The notes beneath the pieces were generated by a model. That model saw only the letters and a program-made list of their open reading frames with translations. It was not told the DNA's origin and ran no database searches. Positions 5,194-6,010 of a stretch of DNA of 6,010 bases are shown in pieces. The position numbers were made by a program, and so were the translations under genes. Each line of letters starts with the position of its first letter. Position 1 is the stretch's first letter. Source of the DNA: Chloroflexota bacterium (GTDB lineage Bacteria; Chloroflexota; Dehalococcoidia; SHYB01); NCBI GenBank assembly GCA_016200725.1, contig JACQEE010000227.1, forward strand, positions 1 through 6,010. Direction: 5' to 3'.

Positions 5194-6010
5194 GGTTCGG
5201 CATCGCGGTCCCCACGTACCTTCACCACGCGCAGCGCGATAGCATCGTCAACGCCGCGCTCCGCGCCGAGGCGCTCGGCTATGACTCGATCTGGGTCCCA
5301 GATCACCAGGTGACCGGGGAACCCTTTCTCTCGCGGATGGGCCCGCACTGGTTCGAGCCCTTCGTCACCCTCTCCTACCTGGCTGCGATGACGTCCCGCA
5401 TCAAACTCGGCCTCGCTGTGCTTGTCGTCCCGTACCGCCATCCCGTGTTCACCGCGAAGTTGGTTTCCACTCTCGACCAACTCTCCGGCGGCCGCCTCAT
5501 ACTCGGCGTCGGCAGTGGCGGCGATGTCGAGATTGAGTTCAAGGCGCTGGGCGTCCCGTGGCGAGCGCGAGGCGCGGTCACCGACGAGTACCTTGTCGCG
5601 CTCAAGGCGATGTGGTCCGGAAAGTTCATGGGCTTCGATGGCAAGCACTGCCAGATTCCCAAGGTCAACATCAACCCGCTGCCACGACAGAGGACGCACC
5701 CACCGCTCTGGGTCGGTGGCAACAGCCGCGTCGCTCGCCGTCGAGCCGCGCAGCATTGCGATGGTTGGCACCCGCTGCGACTCACGCCTCCACAACTCAA
5801 GGCGGCGATAGACGATCTGCGCGCGCTCACCAAGCGCTACGGACGCAAGGAACGGCTGACCGTCTCGTTGCAGTCCGAGTTCATTCGCATCACCGACAAG
5901 CCGCTCGGGAAAGACCGCCTCACGCACAACGGGTCTGTGCAGCAGATCGCGGACGACCTGCGCGCCTACCGTCACGCCGGCCTCGACCACATCGCGCAGC
6001 GCTTTGCGAT
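5190..6010 (+). CDS. LLM class flavin/F420-dependent oxidoreductase (copy 3), 3' end missing
   Basis: This is a third luciferase-like oxidoreductase, open for 273 codons to the window edge; perhaps 20-40 residues are missing compared with its neighbours. It starts MRFGIAVPTY, exactly in register with the other copies, and keeps IWVPDH (34-39, where they have WFADH), WFEPFVT (54-60), PYRHPVFTAK (81-90), TLDQLSGGRLILGVGSGG (94-111), THPPLWVGGN (169-178) and CDGWHPL (190-196). The glycine loop continues GDVEIEF, one residue longer and without the aromatic residue of the GGGYVKEEF form. The GTG at 5190 overlaps the methyltransferase stop by four bases (GTGA), with CAGG (5178-5181) eight bases before it, which indicates coupled translation. 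It probably shares the cofactor type of copies 1 and 2; the loop changes suggest a different substrate. Because no stop codon lies in the window it is easy to miss. A long open frame on the opposite strand (4968-5990) is only its shadow. Confidence 0.93.
   Translation, partial: MRFGIAVPTYLHHAQRDSIVNAALRAEALGYDSIWVPDHQVTGEPFLSRMGPHWFEPFVTLSYLAAMTSRIKLGLAVLVVPYRHPVFTAKLVSTLDQLSGGRLILGVGSGGDVEIEFKALGVPWRARGAVTDEYLVALKAMWSGKFMGFDGKHCQIPKVNINPLPRQRTHPPLWVGGNSRVARRRAAQHCDGWHPLRLTPPQLKAAIDDLRALTKRYGRKERLTVSLQSEFIRITDKPLGKDRLTHNGSVQQIADDLRAYRHAGLDHIAQRFA

Noticed and set aside
4968..5990. 340-codon open frame on the minus strand
   Set aside because: It lies opposite the methyltransferase 3' end and LLM copy 3, both with clear family motifs. 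It has no recognisable motif and reflects GC-rich codon bias on the other strand.

Overview
This is a GC-rich bacterial window with a housekeeping minus-strand block on the left and a plus-strand block of flavin/deazaflavin-type oxidoreductase genes on the right. The organism is not identifiable with certainty. The GC-rich coding bias, the order S41 lipoprotein protease - smpB - ssrA, and the accumulation of paralogous luciferase-like (LLM) oxidoreductases would fit a Chloroflexota lineage (LLM expansions are known in SAR202-type Chloroflexota) or an actinobacterium. This assignment is inference.

Left block, read right to left (about 2283 to 161): a lipoprotein C-terminal-processing protease (S41, PDZ domain), then smpB overlapping its 3' end by 11 bases, then a complete one-piece tmRNA gene (ssrA) 32 bases beyond smpB with its own extended -10 promoter. 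SmpB and tmRNA are the two partners of trans-translation: the RNA rescues stalled ribosomes and appends a degradation tag, read here as GDRQLALAA. The protease is probably a partner in periplasmic or cell-surface protein quality control. The tmRNA tag itself is normally handled by cytoplasmic proteases, so its link to the S41 enzyme is positional only. Beyond the tmRNA 3' end (1-160) there is no recognised gene, only a 9-bp inverted repeat and a short open frame entering from the left edge.

A divergent intergenic region (2284-2435) carries candidate -10 elements for both directions.

Right block, plus strand (2436 to the window end): LLM oxidoreductase 1, LLM oxidoreductase 2 (16-base gap), a 75-base gap, a class I SAM-dependent methyltransferase, and LLM oxidoreductase 3, whose GTG start overlaps the methyltransferase stop by four bases (GTGA) and which runs off the right edge. 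The three LLM proteins align almost without gaps over their first 105 or so residues and are clearly paralogues. All three start with GTG, whereas the methyltransferase starts with ATG. Spacing suggests one operon. Three related oxidoreductases with an embedded methyltransferase suggest a pathway that oxidises or reduces and methylates a small molecule, but nothing in the sequence fixes the substrate or says whether the cofactor is F420 or FMN. This cluster is the least conventional part of the window.
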